Positions 8,361 through 16,277 of a DNA stretch of 64,000 nucleotides are shown piece by piece (the stretch's first letter is position 1; the number at the start of each line of letters is the position of its first letter). A program made the position numbers and the translations under genes. The notes under the pieces are model-generated. The model ran no database searches. It was not told the DNA's origin and saw only the letters and a program-made list of their open reading frames with translations. This DNA is from CAWCUU01 sp963798855 (GTDB lineage: Bacteria > Gemmatimonadota > Gemmatimonadetes > Longimicrobiales > RSA9), in NCBI GenBank assembly GCA_963798855.1, contig CAWCUU010000001.1, forward strand, positions 1,054,001-1,118,000, in the 5' to 3' direction.

Positions 8361-8963
8361 TCAGTCGGCACACCGGTGAGGTGCTTGGGGAGCCGCAGAA
8401 ATACGGGCGTCGTCTCCGGCGGCAGTCAGGACCGACGGGATCCACTCCCCGCACCGTGGGCATTGGATGTCCACGTCCAGGGTCTCGAGGGCCAGAGCCA
8501 GGCCGGCGTGCCCTCTGAGCGCGGCCAGCGCCGCGAGCAGGTAGCGAACCGCGGTCTCGGTGAGGCCCGGCTCCCGGAGCATGTCCAGGACCATGGGCAC
8601 GGAATCCTCCCGGGCGGCATCCCACGCGGGCCGGAGGGCGGCCGGCAACGCCGGCGCCTCCGCCTCGCCCGAATGGGCGTAGCAGGCGCCCACCAGGACC
8701 ATCATCTCGACCCGTCCCTCAGCCCGCTGGCCGGCGATCTCCACAAGGTGTGGGACGGCGGCGTATGCGACCGGACTGAGCGTGTCCTGATGCAGGAGAT
8801 TCTGAAAAAGCTCCTCGTACCACGCGTCCTGCGGCGCGCCGGCCCACGCGTCGCTGAGGAGCCGGGCCACGGCGGTCCCGGGGCCATAGTTCCCCGCGAG
8901 CGTGGTCCACGAGGGATCGTCGAGTGGTAGCAGAGTACACCTCCGCGCGGTCGTCCATGGCAA
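8361..8963 (-). CDS. HEAT-repeat-like protein with CxxC
   Basis: About 200 residues. Good coding character begins at LPLDDPSWTTLAGNYG and continues through helical pairs (TAVARLLSDAWAG, ELFQNLLHQDTLSPVAYAAVPHLVEIA, RYLLAALAALRGHAGLALAL) to a C-terminal I-Q-C-P-R-C-G-E-W motif. No ATG exists in this frame at a suitable place. The suggested start is TTG 8963 with GGAG ten bases upstream; a frameshift from an overlapping frame with ATG at about 8957 is the alternative. It resembles immunity-type HEAT proteins found next to LRR and SUKH genes, but no partner toxin is seen. Transcribed toward the LRR gene, 197 bp apart. Confidence 0.55.
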   Translation of the reverse strand: MPWTTARRCTLLPLDDPSWTTLAGNYGPGTAVARLLSDAWAGAPQDAWYEELFQNLLHQDTLSPVAYAAVPHLVEIAGQRAEGRVEMMVLVGACYAHSGEAEAPALPAALRPAWDAAREDSVPMVLDMLREPGLTETAVRYLLAALAALRGHAGLALALETLDVDIQCPRCGEWIPSVLTAAGDDARISAAPQAPHRCAD

Positions 8964-9156
8964 TAATACACGGCTCCCGCGCCATGGGGGACGGAGGGAA
9001 GGAGGGATAGGAAATCCAAACGCCCTTTCGGTGACCTTCGGCAAGGTGTGTCGTGGGCGGCGGCAGGTCAATGAGGGCCGCGACGGGGGCGGATGATCAG
9101 GCTTCGGGGACCGGAACGGGCCGAACCCCCGAAGGCCAGGGGCGTGTGGCGCGCTT

Positions 9157-9226
9157 GGACGCGGTGCTACGCAGCTACGCACCCGGCCGACACAGGGACG
9201 CGGTGCTACGCACCCGGCCGACACAG
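9157..9226. repeat. 31-bp tandem duplication
   Basis: GGACGCGGTGCTACGCA...CACCCGGCCGACACAG is present at 9157-9195 (with eight extra bases) and again at 9196-9226. Non-coding; it sits just before the transposase remnant. Confidence 0.6.
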
Positions 9227-9234
9227 CTCGCCCT

Positions 9235-9489
9235 TCAGGCGCCGGGGGTCTGATCGAGGTCGAGCTCGGGGACCGGTTCGGGATCGGCCGGGTCGAATGC
9301 GGGCGTCTGGTCGAAGTGTTCAGCCGGGACGGGATCCCGTGTCGGGGTGATGGGATCTGCGTCGAGATCAAAGGCGGGTTGGGGTGGACCGCGCGCCGGT
9401 GACAGTCGTGGCGGGGTGTGGGAGAGGTCGAGATGGCGTAGGATGGCGGCGACGGGTTCAGGGTTGGTGAGGAAAACGAGGATTCGCAT
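9235..9489 (-). pseudogene. C-terminal remnant of an IS91/IS801-type transposase
   Basis: 84 codons beginning MRILVFLTNPEPVAAILRHL and continuing with LSPARGPPQ and a Pro/Asp-rich acidic tail. The block M-R-I-L-x-F-x-x-x-P-x-x-V-x-x-I-L-x-H-L followed by PPPxxPARxPPQ is the usual last ~80 residues of Y2 (IS91/ISCR-like) transposases. The catalytic HUH and tyrosine region is absent: upstream DNA (9490-9535) passes straight into the ssrA end copy. It is therefore a truncated relic, and evidence of past mobility at this site. The match is to family memory, not to a search. Confidence 0.55.
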
Positions 9490-9509
9490 CTGTCGTTGGG
9501 CCTCGTGCC

Positions 9510-9535
9510 GGTTCGACTCCCGCCGGCTCCATGCA
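9510..9535 (+). repeat. Distal copy of the ssrA 3' end (attR-like)
   Basis: Identical over 26 bases to 3231-3256. The bases upstream (GTGCC) do not continue the tmRNA sequence, so this is only the 3' tip and not a second RNA gene. Confidence 0.75.
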
Positions 9536-9537
9536 GA

Positions 9538-9567
9538 GGGCGCGGCCAGTGAAAGCTGACCGCGCCC
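9538..9567 (+). terminator. Copy of the ssrA terminator
   Basis: GGGCGCGGCCAG / CTGACCGCGCCC stem with a TGAAAG loop and one C-A mismatch, followed by TTCGTATAT. Similar in place and arms to the terminator at 3258 but different in loop and flanks, as if brought in by, or left behind after, integration. Confidence 0.6.
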
Positions 9568-9651
9568 TTCGTATATCAGGGGCGGCTCGGGTGCTTGATG
9601 GGGGTGCCGGGAAGGGACGCGTAGGGGCGCCAGGCTCGGCCTTGCGTCCCC

Positions 9652-10248
9652 TCAGCCGAGCCGCCCCAACATCCCCCGTACCGCGGCCAGGAACTCGTCG
9701 ATGTCGAAATTCCGCGGGTCGATCATGGCCTGAACGGCGCAGCCGTGGATCCAGCTCACGGCGACGGCCGCGAGTCCGTCCGCCGTGACACCCGCGGAGG
9801 CGCCCCCCTCCGTCCCGAGCAGCTCTGCCATGATCTCCCGGAACGCGCCGCGATAGCGCTCCAGCTCCGCGCTGATCCGGGCGCGGATCGCGGCGTGCTG
9901 GGCCCCGAACGCCCAGTACTCCAGGAACAGCCGCGTGTGCTCCGGCTGGTGAGCCAGCCGGGCCATCTCCTGCTGCAATAGCGCGTGCAGCCGGTCGATG
10001 GGTCGGGGGAAGCGAGCAATGTCCTCGGTGATGTGCAGGACCGACGTAGTTTCTATCAGCCAGTCGAGCAGCGCCCGCACCAGCCGGTCCTTGCGGCCGA
10101 AGTAGAACAGCACGAGCCCGTGACTGACCCCCGCGTCCGTCGCCACCGAGCGGACCGTCAGGCGCCGGACTCCATCCCGGCAGGCCACGCGGAACGCCGC
10201 GGCCAGCAACTGCTCGCGGCGGGCCTCCTCCGGCAGACGTCTCGCCAT
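9652..10248 (-). CDS. TetR/AcrR family transcriptional regulator
   Basis: 198 residues from ATG 10248, six bases after GGAG. The N-terminal helix-turn-helix is clear: EEARREQLLAAAFRVACRDG, then LTVRSVATDAGVSHGLVLFYF and GRKDRLVRALLDW. The C-terminal ~130 residues form the ligand-binding helical domain with family-typical FLEYWAFGAQHAAIRAR and WIHGCAVQAMIDPRNFDIDEF segments. The latter resembles BetI/TetR_C_6-type regulators. It diverges from the large sensor kinase gene and the 180-bp gap holds a strong promoter at 10310. An upstream ATG (10317) would overlap that promoter and is less likely. It probably represses itself and perhaps the kinase gene. Confidence 0.85.
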   Translation of the reverse strand: MARRLPEEARREQLLAAAFRVACRDGVRRLTVRSVATDAGVSHGLVLFYFGRKDRLVRALLDWLIETTSVLHITEDIARFPRPIDRLHALLQQEMARLAHQPEHTRLFLEYWAFGAQHAAIRARISAELERYRGAFREIMAELLGTEGGASAGVTADGLAAVAVSWIHGCAVQAMIDPRNFDIDEFLAAVRGMLGRLG

Positions 10249-10309
10249 TCCATGCTCCACGGCCGGCCGGTCGGCAGACGCGGCGTGCCTAGGTTGCGGG
10301 GTGTCATTA

Positions 10310-10338
10310 TTGACCATTTGTCCAAAATAGTGTATCCT
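10310..10338 (+). promoter_or_regulatory. Promoter for the CheB-CheR-kinase gene
   Basis: TTGACC at 10310-10315, a spacer of exactly 17 bases, then TATCCT at 10333-10338. The imperfect inverted repeat TTGACCATTTGTCCAA covers the -35 and spacer start, a plausible site for the divergent TetR protein. Confidence 0.6.
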
Positions 10339-10426
10339 ATGACTCGGGTATGGGTCAAGACCCAGGCCGCCATCCCTTCCACACGCGCCGCCGCCGTCCC
10401 GTCCTCGCCACCCGAAAGGCTCGGCG

Positions 10427-13400
10427 ATGAAACGAACGAAGCAGACGAATGGGCCCACCACACGGGGACCCGATCGGAAGGTCCCGATCGTGGCCATCGG
10501 CGCGTCGGCGGGCGGCCTGAAGGCGCTCCAGGATCTCGTCGGGGCGATCCCGGCCGAAAGTGGCAGGGCGTACGTGGTGATCATGCATCTGGACCCGGAG
10601 CGGGAGAGCCGGATCTCAGAGCTCCTTCAGGACCGTGCCTCCATCCCGGTATCGCAGGTCGGCAAGCGGACAGCCGTGGAAGCGGACCACATCTATGTCA
10701 TCTCGCCGGACCGTGACCTGGAGATGGGCGATGGAGTGATCGAGGTGCGAGAGCGGGGTGAGCGTGCGGATCGGGCCCCGGTGGACCTGTTTTTCCGGAC
10801 GCTGGCTCTGGCGTACGGTCCGGAGGCGGTCGGCGTCGTGCTGTCGGGGACGGGATCGGACGGAACGGCGGGGGTGCGATCGATCCGGCAGGCCGGTGGG
10901 ATCACGATGGCGCAGTCGCCCGGCGAGGCGGATTACGAGGGGATGCCGGCGAGCGCGATCGCCACGGGGCTGATCGACCTGGTCCTTCCGGCGTCCCGGA
11001 TTGCGACGGAGCTGCTTCGCCTGGAGCGGCGGCCGCTACCGGCCGGAGGCGGCGGGGACGTGGAGGAGGAGCTGGCGCCGGTGTTCGCGGCGCTGCGGGG
11101 CGGCACGGGCCACGATTTCAGCATGTACAAGCGGTCGACGTTGCTGCGCCGGCTGGAGCGTCGTCTGCTGTTCAACGGGTTCGACACGCTGGCGGAGTAT
11201 GCGACGCTCCTGCGGTCCAGCCAGGCGGAACGTCAGGCGCTGCTTCGGGACCTGCTCATCTCGGTGAGCTCGTTCTTCCGCGATGCCGAGGCGTTCGACG
11301 GACTGGCGGAGGTGGTTCCCGGCCTGTTCGAGGACAAGGGGCCGGGAGACACGGTGCGGATCTGGGTGGTGGGGTGCGCGTCGGCGGAGGAGGTCTACTC
11401 CATCGCGATGATCCTGACGGAGCACGCGGCGACGCTGCTGGATCCGCCGAGGATCCAGATGTTCGCCACCGACATCGACGAGCGGGGTTACGCCTGGGGG
11501 CGCGAAGGACTGTACTCCTCGTCGGCGGTGGCGCCCGTGGGGCCGGAGCGGCTGCAGCGGTTCTTCACGAAGGAGCCGGGCGGGTACCGGATCAGCAAGT
11601 CGCTGCGCGAGCTCGTGCTCTTCGCCGTGCACAACGTCCTGCGCGATCCGCCGTTCGCGCGGATCGACCTGGTCAGCTGCCGGAACCTGTTCATCTACCT
11701 GCAGCCTGAGGCGCAGCAGCAGGCGCTCGAGACGCTGCACTACGCCCTGAATCCGGAGGGTCTACTGTTCCTCGGGGAGTCCGAATCGGTGGGAGAAAGC
11801 GGCCTCTTCACGGCGGTGGCCCCCCGCGCGAACCGGATCTTTCGCCGCACACAGGTGCCCGGTCGGGTGCCGCGATTGTCCGCGGTGGATCCGGTGGCCC
11901 GGACGAGCGCCGATGCGGGCACGGCTGGGGAAGGACGGCGCGAGGCGTTCTCCTACGGCGCCGTCCACATGCACATGCTGGAGGAATACGCCGAGCCGAG
12001 CGCGGTCGTGGATGAGCGGTGGGAGGTGGTCCATCTGTCGGATGACGTCGGCCGCTATCTCCGCCTGCGGGAAGGGGAGCCGAGCCGTCGCGTGCTGGAC
12101 CTGACGCGGGGCGACCTGCGGATGGCGCTGCGCACGGCGCTGCACCAGGCGTTCACGAAGGGTGTGGCCACGATCCGGGTGGTCCGGGCCGACGGCGACG
12201 GCGAGGTGCGGGTTCGGGTCCGGCCGGGCTCTCCGAACGGGATGGGGGCCCGGTTCGCGCTGGTTCTCTTCGAGGCCGTCGAGGCCTCCGTGGCTGCCGT
12301 TCCCGCCGCCGCGGCGGAGAGCGTGCTGGCACGGTCGGACGTCCGGGACCTGGAGGACGAGCTGCGGCAGACTCGGGAGCAGCTGGAGGCGACGAGCGCG
12401 TCCCATGACCACACGGTGGCCGAGCTGCAGGCGGTGAACGAGGAGCTGCGGTCCATCAACGAGGAGCAGAAGGCGGCGGCGGAGGAGCTGGAGACGGGCC
12501 GCGAGGAGATCCAGTCGATCAATGAAGAGCTGACGACGATCAACCAGGAGCACCAGAGCACGATCGAGGAGCTGAAGCGCACGAACGGGGACCTGCAGAA
12601 CCTCATCGAGTCGACGGAGATCGGCACCATCTTCCTCGACCGTGCCATGCGGATCCGTCGCTTCACTCCCGCGGTCGCGTCCCTGTTCAATTTCGTCCTC
12701 TCCGACCACGGCCGACCCCTCGCCGACATCACGCACCGGCTGAACTACTCCGACCTGGTGGCGGATGTGACCAAGGTGCTGGAGTCGCTGGAACGGATCG
12801 AGCGGGAAGTCACCAGCGAGAGCGGCGATTCCTACATCGTCCGCATGAACCCGTACCGCTCGGTGGACGGCAAGGTCGACGGGGTCGTCCTCACATTCTT
12901 CGACCACACGACCCGGCACATCATTCAGGAGGAGCTTCGACAGGCGAAGGCCGTCGCGGAGGCGGCGAACGCGGCCAAGACCACGTTCCTGGGGACGCTC
13001 TCGCACGAGCTTCGCACGCCGCTGAGCGCGATCCTGGGGTTTGCCGACATCCTCCAGCTGGACGGGACGCTCAGCGAGGAGCAGAACCACAGGGTGGACC
13101 GCATCCGGGCGGGCGCCCACCACCTGACCGCGATGATCGAGGACCTCCTGAGCTTCACGCGCATGGATGTCGGGCGGGAGCCGGTGGATCGTCAGGTGCT
13201 GGACGCCCGGGCGGTCGTGACGGAAGCGCACTCGCTCATGGCGCCGATGGTGGCCGCCAAGGGATTGACGTTCACCCTCGAGGTACCCGATGAGGTCGTC
13301 CAGCTGAAGACGGACGTCGTGAAGGTGCGGCAGATCCTGATGAACCTGTGTGGAAACGCCGTGAAGTATACCTTGACCGGCGAGGTCCAGCTCCGGTTGT

Positions 13401-13675
13401 ACGCCGAGGGTGGGCGCCTCGTGTTCGAGGTGGCGGATACGGGGATCGGGATCGCGTCCGAGCACCACGAGCGGATCTTCGAGCGCTTCTGGCAGGTGGA
13501 CGGAGGCCGCACGCGGACGTCCGGGGGGCTGGGGGTAGGGCTCGCGGCCGTGCGGGAGTACGGCCGGCTGCTCGGTGGGGACGTAGAGGTGGAGAGCGAG
13601 CTGGGCAGGGGCAGTACCTTCCGGTTCTGGCTCCCCCGCCTGCGAAGGAAAGAGGATGAGCTCGCACGGCGATGA
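10427..13675 (+). CDS. CheB-CheR-PAS-histidine kinase fusion
   Basis: 1082 residues. Residues ~18-195 are a CheB methylesterase domain with Ser27 (GASAGG), the MHLDP histidine and the S-G-T-G-S-D-G-T-A-G aspartate. Residues ~215-465 are a CheR methyltransferase (RDLLISVSSFFRD, FATDIDERG, DLVSCRNLFIYLQ), with GCASAEE in place of the usual GCATGEE. A long coiled coil (about 640-725, repeated NEELRSINEE patterns) leads into a PAS domain. A HisKA domain with His860 (SHELRTPLSAILGF) and a HATPase domain (N-box MNLCGNAVKYT, VADTGIGI, GGLGVGLAAV) follow. There is no receiver domain or membrane segment. This architecture is known from alternative chemosensory systems, where it couples protein methylation to phosphorelay. 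No cognate receiver gene is adjacent. Confidence 0.92.
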   Translation: MKRTKQTNGPTTRGPDRKVPIVAIGASAGGLKALQDLVGAIPAESGRAYVVIMHLDPERESRISELLQDRASIPVSQVGKRTAVEADHIYVISPDRDLEMGDGVIEVRERGERADRAPVDLFFRTLALAYGPEAVGVVLSGTGSDGTAGVRSIRQAGGITMAQSPGEADYEGMPASAIATGLIDLVLPASRIATELLRLERRPLPAGGGGDVEEELAPVFAALRGGTGHDFSMYKRSTLLRRLERRLLFNGFDTLAEYATLLRSSQAERQALLRDLLISVSSFFRDAEAFDGLAEVVPGLFEDKGPGDTVRIWVVGCASAEEVYSIAMILTEHAATLLDPPRIQMFATDIDERGYAWGREGLYSSSAVAPVGPERLQRFFTKEPGGYRISKSLRELVLFAVHNVLRDPPFARIDLVSCRNLFIYLQPEAQQQALETLHYALNPEGLLFLGESESVGESGLFTAVAPRANRIFRRTQVPGRVPRLSAVDPVARTSADAGTAGEGRREAFSYGAVHMHMLEEYAEPSAVVDERWEVVHLSDDVGRYLRLREGEPSRRVLDLTRGDLRMALRTALHQAFTKGVATIRVVRADGDGEVRVRVRPGSPNGMGARFALVLFEAVEASVAAVPAAAAESVLARSDVRDLEDELRQTREQLEATSASHDHTVAELQAVNEELRSINEEQKAAAEELETGREEIQSINEELTTINQEHQSTIEELKRTNGDLQNLIESTEIGTIFLDRAMRIRRFTPAVASLFNFVLSDHGRPLADITHRLNYSDLVADVTKVLESLERIEREVTSESGDSYIVRMNPYRSVDGKVDGVVLTFFDHTTRHIIQEELRQAKAVAEAANAAKTTFLGTLSHELRTPLSAILGFADILQLDGTLSEEQNHRVDRIRAGAHHLTAMIEDLLSFTRMDVGREPVDRQVLDARAVVTEAHSLMAPMVAAKGLTFTLEVPDEVVQLKTDVVKVRQILMNLCGNAVKYTLTGEVQLRLYAEGGRLVFEVADTGIGIASEHHERIFERFWQVDGGRTRTSGGLGVGLAAVREYGRLLGGDVEVESELGRGSTFRFWLPRLRRKEDELARR

Positions 13676-13694
13676 GTCTGCCGGACTCGCCGCC

Positions 13695-13805
13695 ATGGAT
13701 CCACCTCTGTCGGCCGAAACCCACTGGGAGTCGGGCACGCTCGTGGTGGGGCTGACGGGCGAGTGGGCGATGGAGCGCTCCGTCCGCCTGCCCGCCGGGC
13801 CATGA
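13695..13805 (+). CDS. Possible 36-residue leader or STAS-like fragment
   Basis: ATG 13695 opens 36 codons ending at TGA 13803-13805, which overlaps the ATG of the transporter gene (ATGA). The segment SGTLVVGLTGEW resembles the first strand of a STAS/MlaB-like domain, so it may be a relic. Alternatively it is a leader peptide that couples translation to the transporter. No ribosome site of note. Weak call. Confidence 0.25.
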   Translation: MDPPLSAETHWESGTLVVGLTGEWAMERSVRLPAGP

Positions 13806-14896
13806 CCGCCGCCTCCGACCTTCGACTCAGGAAGCTCGAGACCTTCACGTTCCTCGCCTTCGTTTTCCTCGCGACGGGCGTGTTCTTCTGGGTGATTCAC
13901 CCGTTCTTCTCGCCGCTGTTCTGGGCGGCGGTTTTCGCGCTCCTGTTCCAGCGGATGCACACGCGCCTGCTGCGGGTCTTCCGCGGCAGGCGTGCCCCGG
14001 CGGCGCTGGTCGCGACGCTGGCGGCGGTCCTGTTGGTCGTGCTCCCGTTCGCCGCCGTGCTCGCGGCCCTCGCGCGCCAGGGGCTGCTCCTGTACCAGGG
14101 TCTCGCTTCCGGCGAGATCAGCGTGCAGGCCCCGATCGACCTGATCGAGCGGTGGCTGCCCGCAGTGGCGAAGCTGTTGGAACGGTACGGCGTGGATATC
14201 GAGCAGCTCGGCGCCTCCGTGCAGGAGGTGACGGCGCGGGTCGCCGGGTCCATCGCCGGCTGGGCCCTGAACGCCGGGCAGAACGTGCTGCTGATCGCGC
14301 TCCTGTTCGGTCTCATGCTCTACCTGCTGTTCTTCTTCTTCCGGGACGGCGACCGCATCCTGGACGGCGTCATGCGGGTCCTCCCGCTGGGCGAAGACCG
14401 CAAGAAGCGGCTGCTCCGGAAGCTCGCCGAGGTGGCGCGGGCGACGGTCAAGGGGACCCTGATCATCGCGGTGGTGCAGGGGAGTCTGGGGGCGCTCTTG
14501 TTTGCCGTCGTCGGCATCCGCACCGCCGTGTTCTGGGGTGCGATCATGGCGGTCCTGTCGCTGCTGCCCGCCGTGGGTGCCGGACTGGTCTGGCTGCCCG
14601 CGGCCGTGATCTTCTTCGCGGGCGGCCACGTCTGGCAGGGTCTGCTCGTGCTGCTCGGCGGCGTGTTCGTGATCGGCCTCGTCGACAACGTGCTGAGGCC
14701 CGTCGTCGTCGGTCGCGACACCAGGACCCCTGATTACCTCATCCTCCTCTCGACGCTCGGCGGGATCACGGCGTTCGGGATGGCCGGCTTCGTCGCCGGG
14801 CCGGTGATGGCTGCACTGTTCCTGGTAGCGTGGGACATGTTCGGCGAGGAGTACGCCGGGAAGACGCTGCTGGCCGCGCCGGAGCCGGAAGGCTGA
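13802..14896 (+). CDS. AI-2E family (PerM/TqsA-like) membrane transporter
   Basis: 364 residues from ATG 13802. Hydrophobic helices at ~15-60 (FTFLAFVFLATGVFFWVIHPFF, WAAVFALLFQRM) and ~70-95, a cytoplasmic loop at ~100-150, then helices from ~160 to 345. Family hallmarks are visible: the internal GMMLYLLFFFFRDG-like segment (here GLMLYLLFFFFRDGDRI), LPLGEDRKKRLLRKLAEV, GTLIIAVVQGSLGALLF, and near the end VDNVLRPVVVGRDTRTPDYLILLSTLGG. Members export small molecules or act as Na+/H+ antiporters; the AI-2 link holds for only a few. It follows the kinase gene by 126 bp and may be co-transcribed. A hairpin follows the stop. Confidence 0.88.
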   Translation: MTAASDLRLRKLETFTFLAFVFLATGVFFWVIHPFFSPLFWAAVFALLFQRMHTRLLRVFRGRRAPAALVATLAAVLLVVLPFAAVLAALARQGLLLYQGLASGEISVQAPIDLIERWLPAVAKLLERYGVDIEQLGASVQEVTARVAGSIAGWALNAGQNVLLIALLFGLMLYLLFFFFRDGDRILDGVMRVLPLGEDRKKRLLRKLAEVARATVKGTLIIAVVQGSLGALLFAVVGIRTAVFWGAIMAVLSLLPAVGAGLVWLPAAVIFFAGGHVWQGLLVLLGGVFVIGLVDNVLRPVVVGRDTRTPDYLILLSTLGGITAFGMAGFVAGPVMAALFLVAWDMFGEEYAGKTLLAAPEPEG

Positions 14897-14897
14897 C

Positions 14898-14920
14898 GGG
14901 TGTGCCGTAACGGCACGCCC
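14898..14920 (+). terminator. Stem-loop after the AI-2E transporter
   Basis: GGGTGTGCCG / CGGCACGCCC, ten-base stem (one G-T pair) with TAA loop, two bases after the stop codon. There is no T-run, so it may work with Rho or protect the mRNA end. Confidence 0.5.
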
Positions 14921-15067
14921 ATCTCTGGCTCGGAGACGCTGTGGGGCGGCTGCCAGAAGGCGGCGTGGGGCGCCGCGTTCGAGGCCAGGAGCGAGCCCAT
15001 CACCTATATTGGAGGATGGCGATCCGGGGGAATGCGCACCTTGCGGCCGCCGTTGCGCCCTGCCTGA

Positions 15068-16102
15068 GTGCCGGCTTCCACTCCCCGACCGACGCCCGCG
15101 CCGAGGAACAGTACGACGATACCGGCCCACCCGCCCCCACCGCCGCGCACGCTTCTGCTCACGGGTGCCACCGGCTTCGTGGGACGCGCCGTGCAGCCGG
15201 CGCTCGCTGCGGCGGGCTGGCACGTGCGCGGCCTTACGCGAGATGCGCTGCGTGCCCGCGCGCGCCTTCCGCACCTGGCGTGGGCCGAAGGCGACGTCAG
15301 CGATCCGGACACCAGCGCGCGTGCCCTCGAGGGTTGTGCGGCCGCGCTCTACCTCGTGCACGGTATGGGCGCGGGCGCCGGCTATCACGCGCAGGAAGTA
15401 CGGGCGGCGGAGACGTTCGCTCGGACCGCAAGCGCGGCGGGTGTGCAGCGCATCGTGTACCTGGGCGGCGTGGCGCCGCGTGGCCCGGGGTCCCCGCACC
15501 TGCGCAGCCGGATCGATGTGGGGGAAACGCTGCGTGCCGGCGGAGTCACCGCCATCGAGCTGCGGGCCAGCATGATCGTGGGTCACGGCAGCCTCAGCTG
15601 GCTCATCGTCCGTGACCTCGCAGCGCGCCTGCCGGTGATGGTGCTGCCCCGCTGGCTCAAGTCGCGCACGGAGCCGGTCGCGATCGACGACGTGGTGATC
15701 GCCCTGGCGCGCGCGCTCGACCTTCCGCTCTCCGCGAGCGCGTGCTTCGATGTGCCCGGTCCCGACGTCCTCTCCGGCAAGGAGATCCTCGCCGAAACGG
15801 CGCGCGTGCTGGGACTCGCGCCGCCCCACACGCTGGCCGTGCCGCTGCTCACGCCGCGGCTCTCCTCGCTCTGGGTGCGGTTCGTCACCCGTGCCGAGTG
15901 GTCGGTCGCGCGCGAGGTCGTGATCGGCCTGGCCGAGGACCTGCTGGCTGCCGATGACCGCTTCTGGATGCTCATCGGGCATCCGCGCCGGCTCTCGTTC
16001 GCGGAGGCCGCTGCCCGCGCCCTGGCCGCCGAACGGGACGACGCGCCCGTGCCGGGCCCGTGGGGGGCGATCGAGCGCGCCCGCCGGCTCAGGCGACCAT
16101 GA
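15068..16102 (+). CDS. Atypical SDR / NAD(P)-binding NmrA- or NDUFA9-like protein
   Basis: 344 residues if GTG 15068 is used; the first ~25 residues are Pro/Thr-rich, so a later start is possible. A Rossmann fold begins with T-L-L-L-T-G-A-T-G-F-V-G-R, the TGxTGFxG motif of atypical short-chain dehydrogenases. It is followed by RGLTRDALR (NADP-binding Arg) and EGDVSDPDT. YLVHGMGAGAGYHAQEVRAAETFARTA and IVYLGGV replace the usual YxxxK, as in complex-I NDUFA9-like and YbjT-type proteins. Later segments (VAIDDVVIALARALDLP, FDVPGPDVLSGKEIL) match the DUF2867-related family. It probably binds a quinone or nucleotide sugar; the substrate is not predictable. Confidence 0.8.
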   Translation: MPASTPRPTPAPRNSTTIPAHPPPPPRTLLLTGATGFVGRAVQPALAAAGWHVRGLTRDALRARARLPHLAWAEGDVSDPDTSARALEGCAAALYLVHGMGAGAGYHAQEVRAAETFARTASAAGVQRIVYLGGVAPRGPGSPHLRSRIDVGETLRAGGVTAIELRASMIVGHGSLSWLIVRDLAARLPVMVLPRWLKSRTEPVAIDDVVIALARALDLPLSASACFDVPGPDVLSGKEILAETARVLGLAPPHTLAVPLLTPRLSSLWVRFVTRAEWSVAREVVIGLAEDLLAADDRFWMLIGHPRRLSFAEAAARALAAERDDAPVPGPWGAIERARRLRRP

Positions 16103-16277
16103 CACCGCAGCGAATGCCGCCGCGGCCGGCGCGCCGCGCCGGGATGCGCTTGCCGCGGCCAGCGCCGCTCGCCTGGGCGGCCTTGGTGTGGACAACTCGG
16201 CGGCGTGTGGCCGACAATCCCGTTGCTTGCCTGCCGGCTCCGCGCGGGCCGTTTCCGACGGCGCCCGCGCCAATCAC

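Larger units (their letters stand above)
3231..9535. mobile_element. Putative composite genomic island inserted at ssrA
   Basis: Bounded by two identical 26-bp copies of the ssrA 3' end (3231-3256 and 9510-9535), each followed by a similar but not identical hairpin terminator. Internal partial copies at 3499 and 4887 divide it into segments: a nucleotidyltransferase pair (3588-4512) and a HEAT/ICMT/LRR/HEAT segment ending in an IS91-type transposase tail. No integrase gene is present, so the island cannot move by itself as seen. The boundaries are read from the sequence; mobility is inference. Confidence 0.5.

Noticed and set aside
8229..8930. Plus-strand frame of 233 codons between the LRR and HEAT genes
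   Set aside because: Antisense to the HEAT gene for most of its length; the short GNLTIEIPGAWSAD stretch looks protein-like but is too short to support a gene.
9440..9535. Second tmRNA copy
   Set aside because: Only the last 26 bases match; the 5' part, pseudoknots and tag frame are absent.
13802..14896. Quorum-sensing autoinducer-2 exporter
   Set aside because: The family name is historical; no luxS or lsr context exists here, so an AI-2 role is not claimed.
11762..16273. A 1503-codon open frame on the minus strand across the kinase, transporter and SDR genes
   Set aside because: It is the antisense shadow of three well-supported plus-strand genes in GC-rich DNA; its translation is Arg/Pro/His-rich without any domain.
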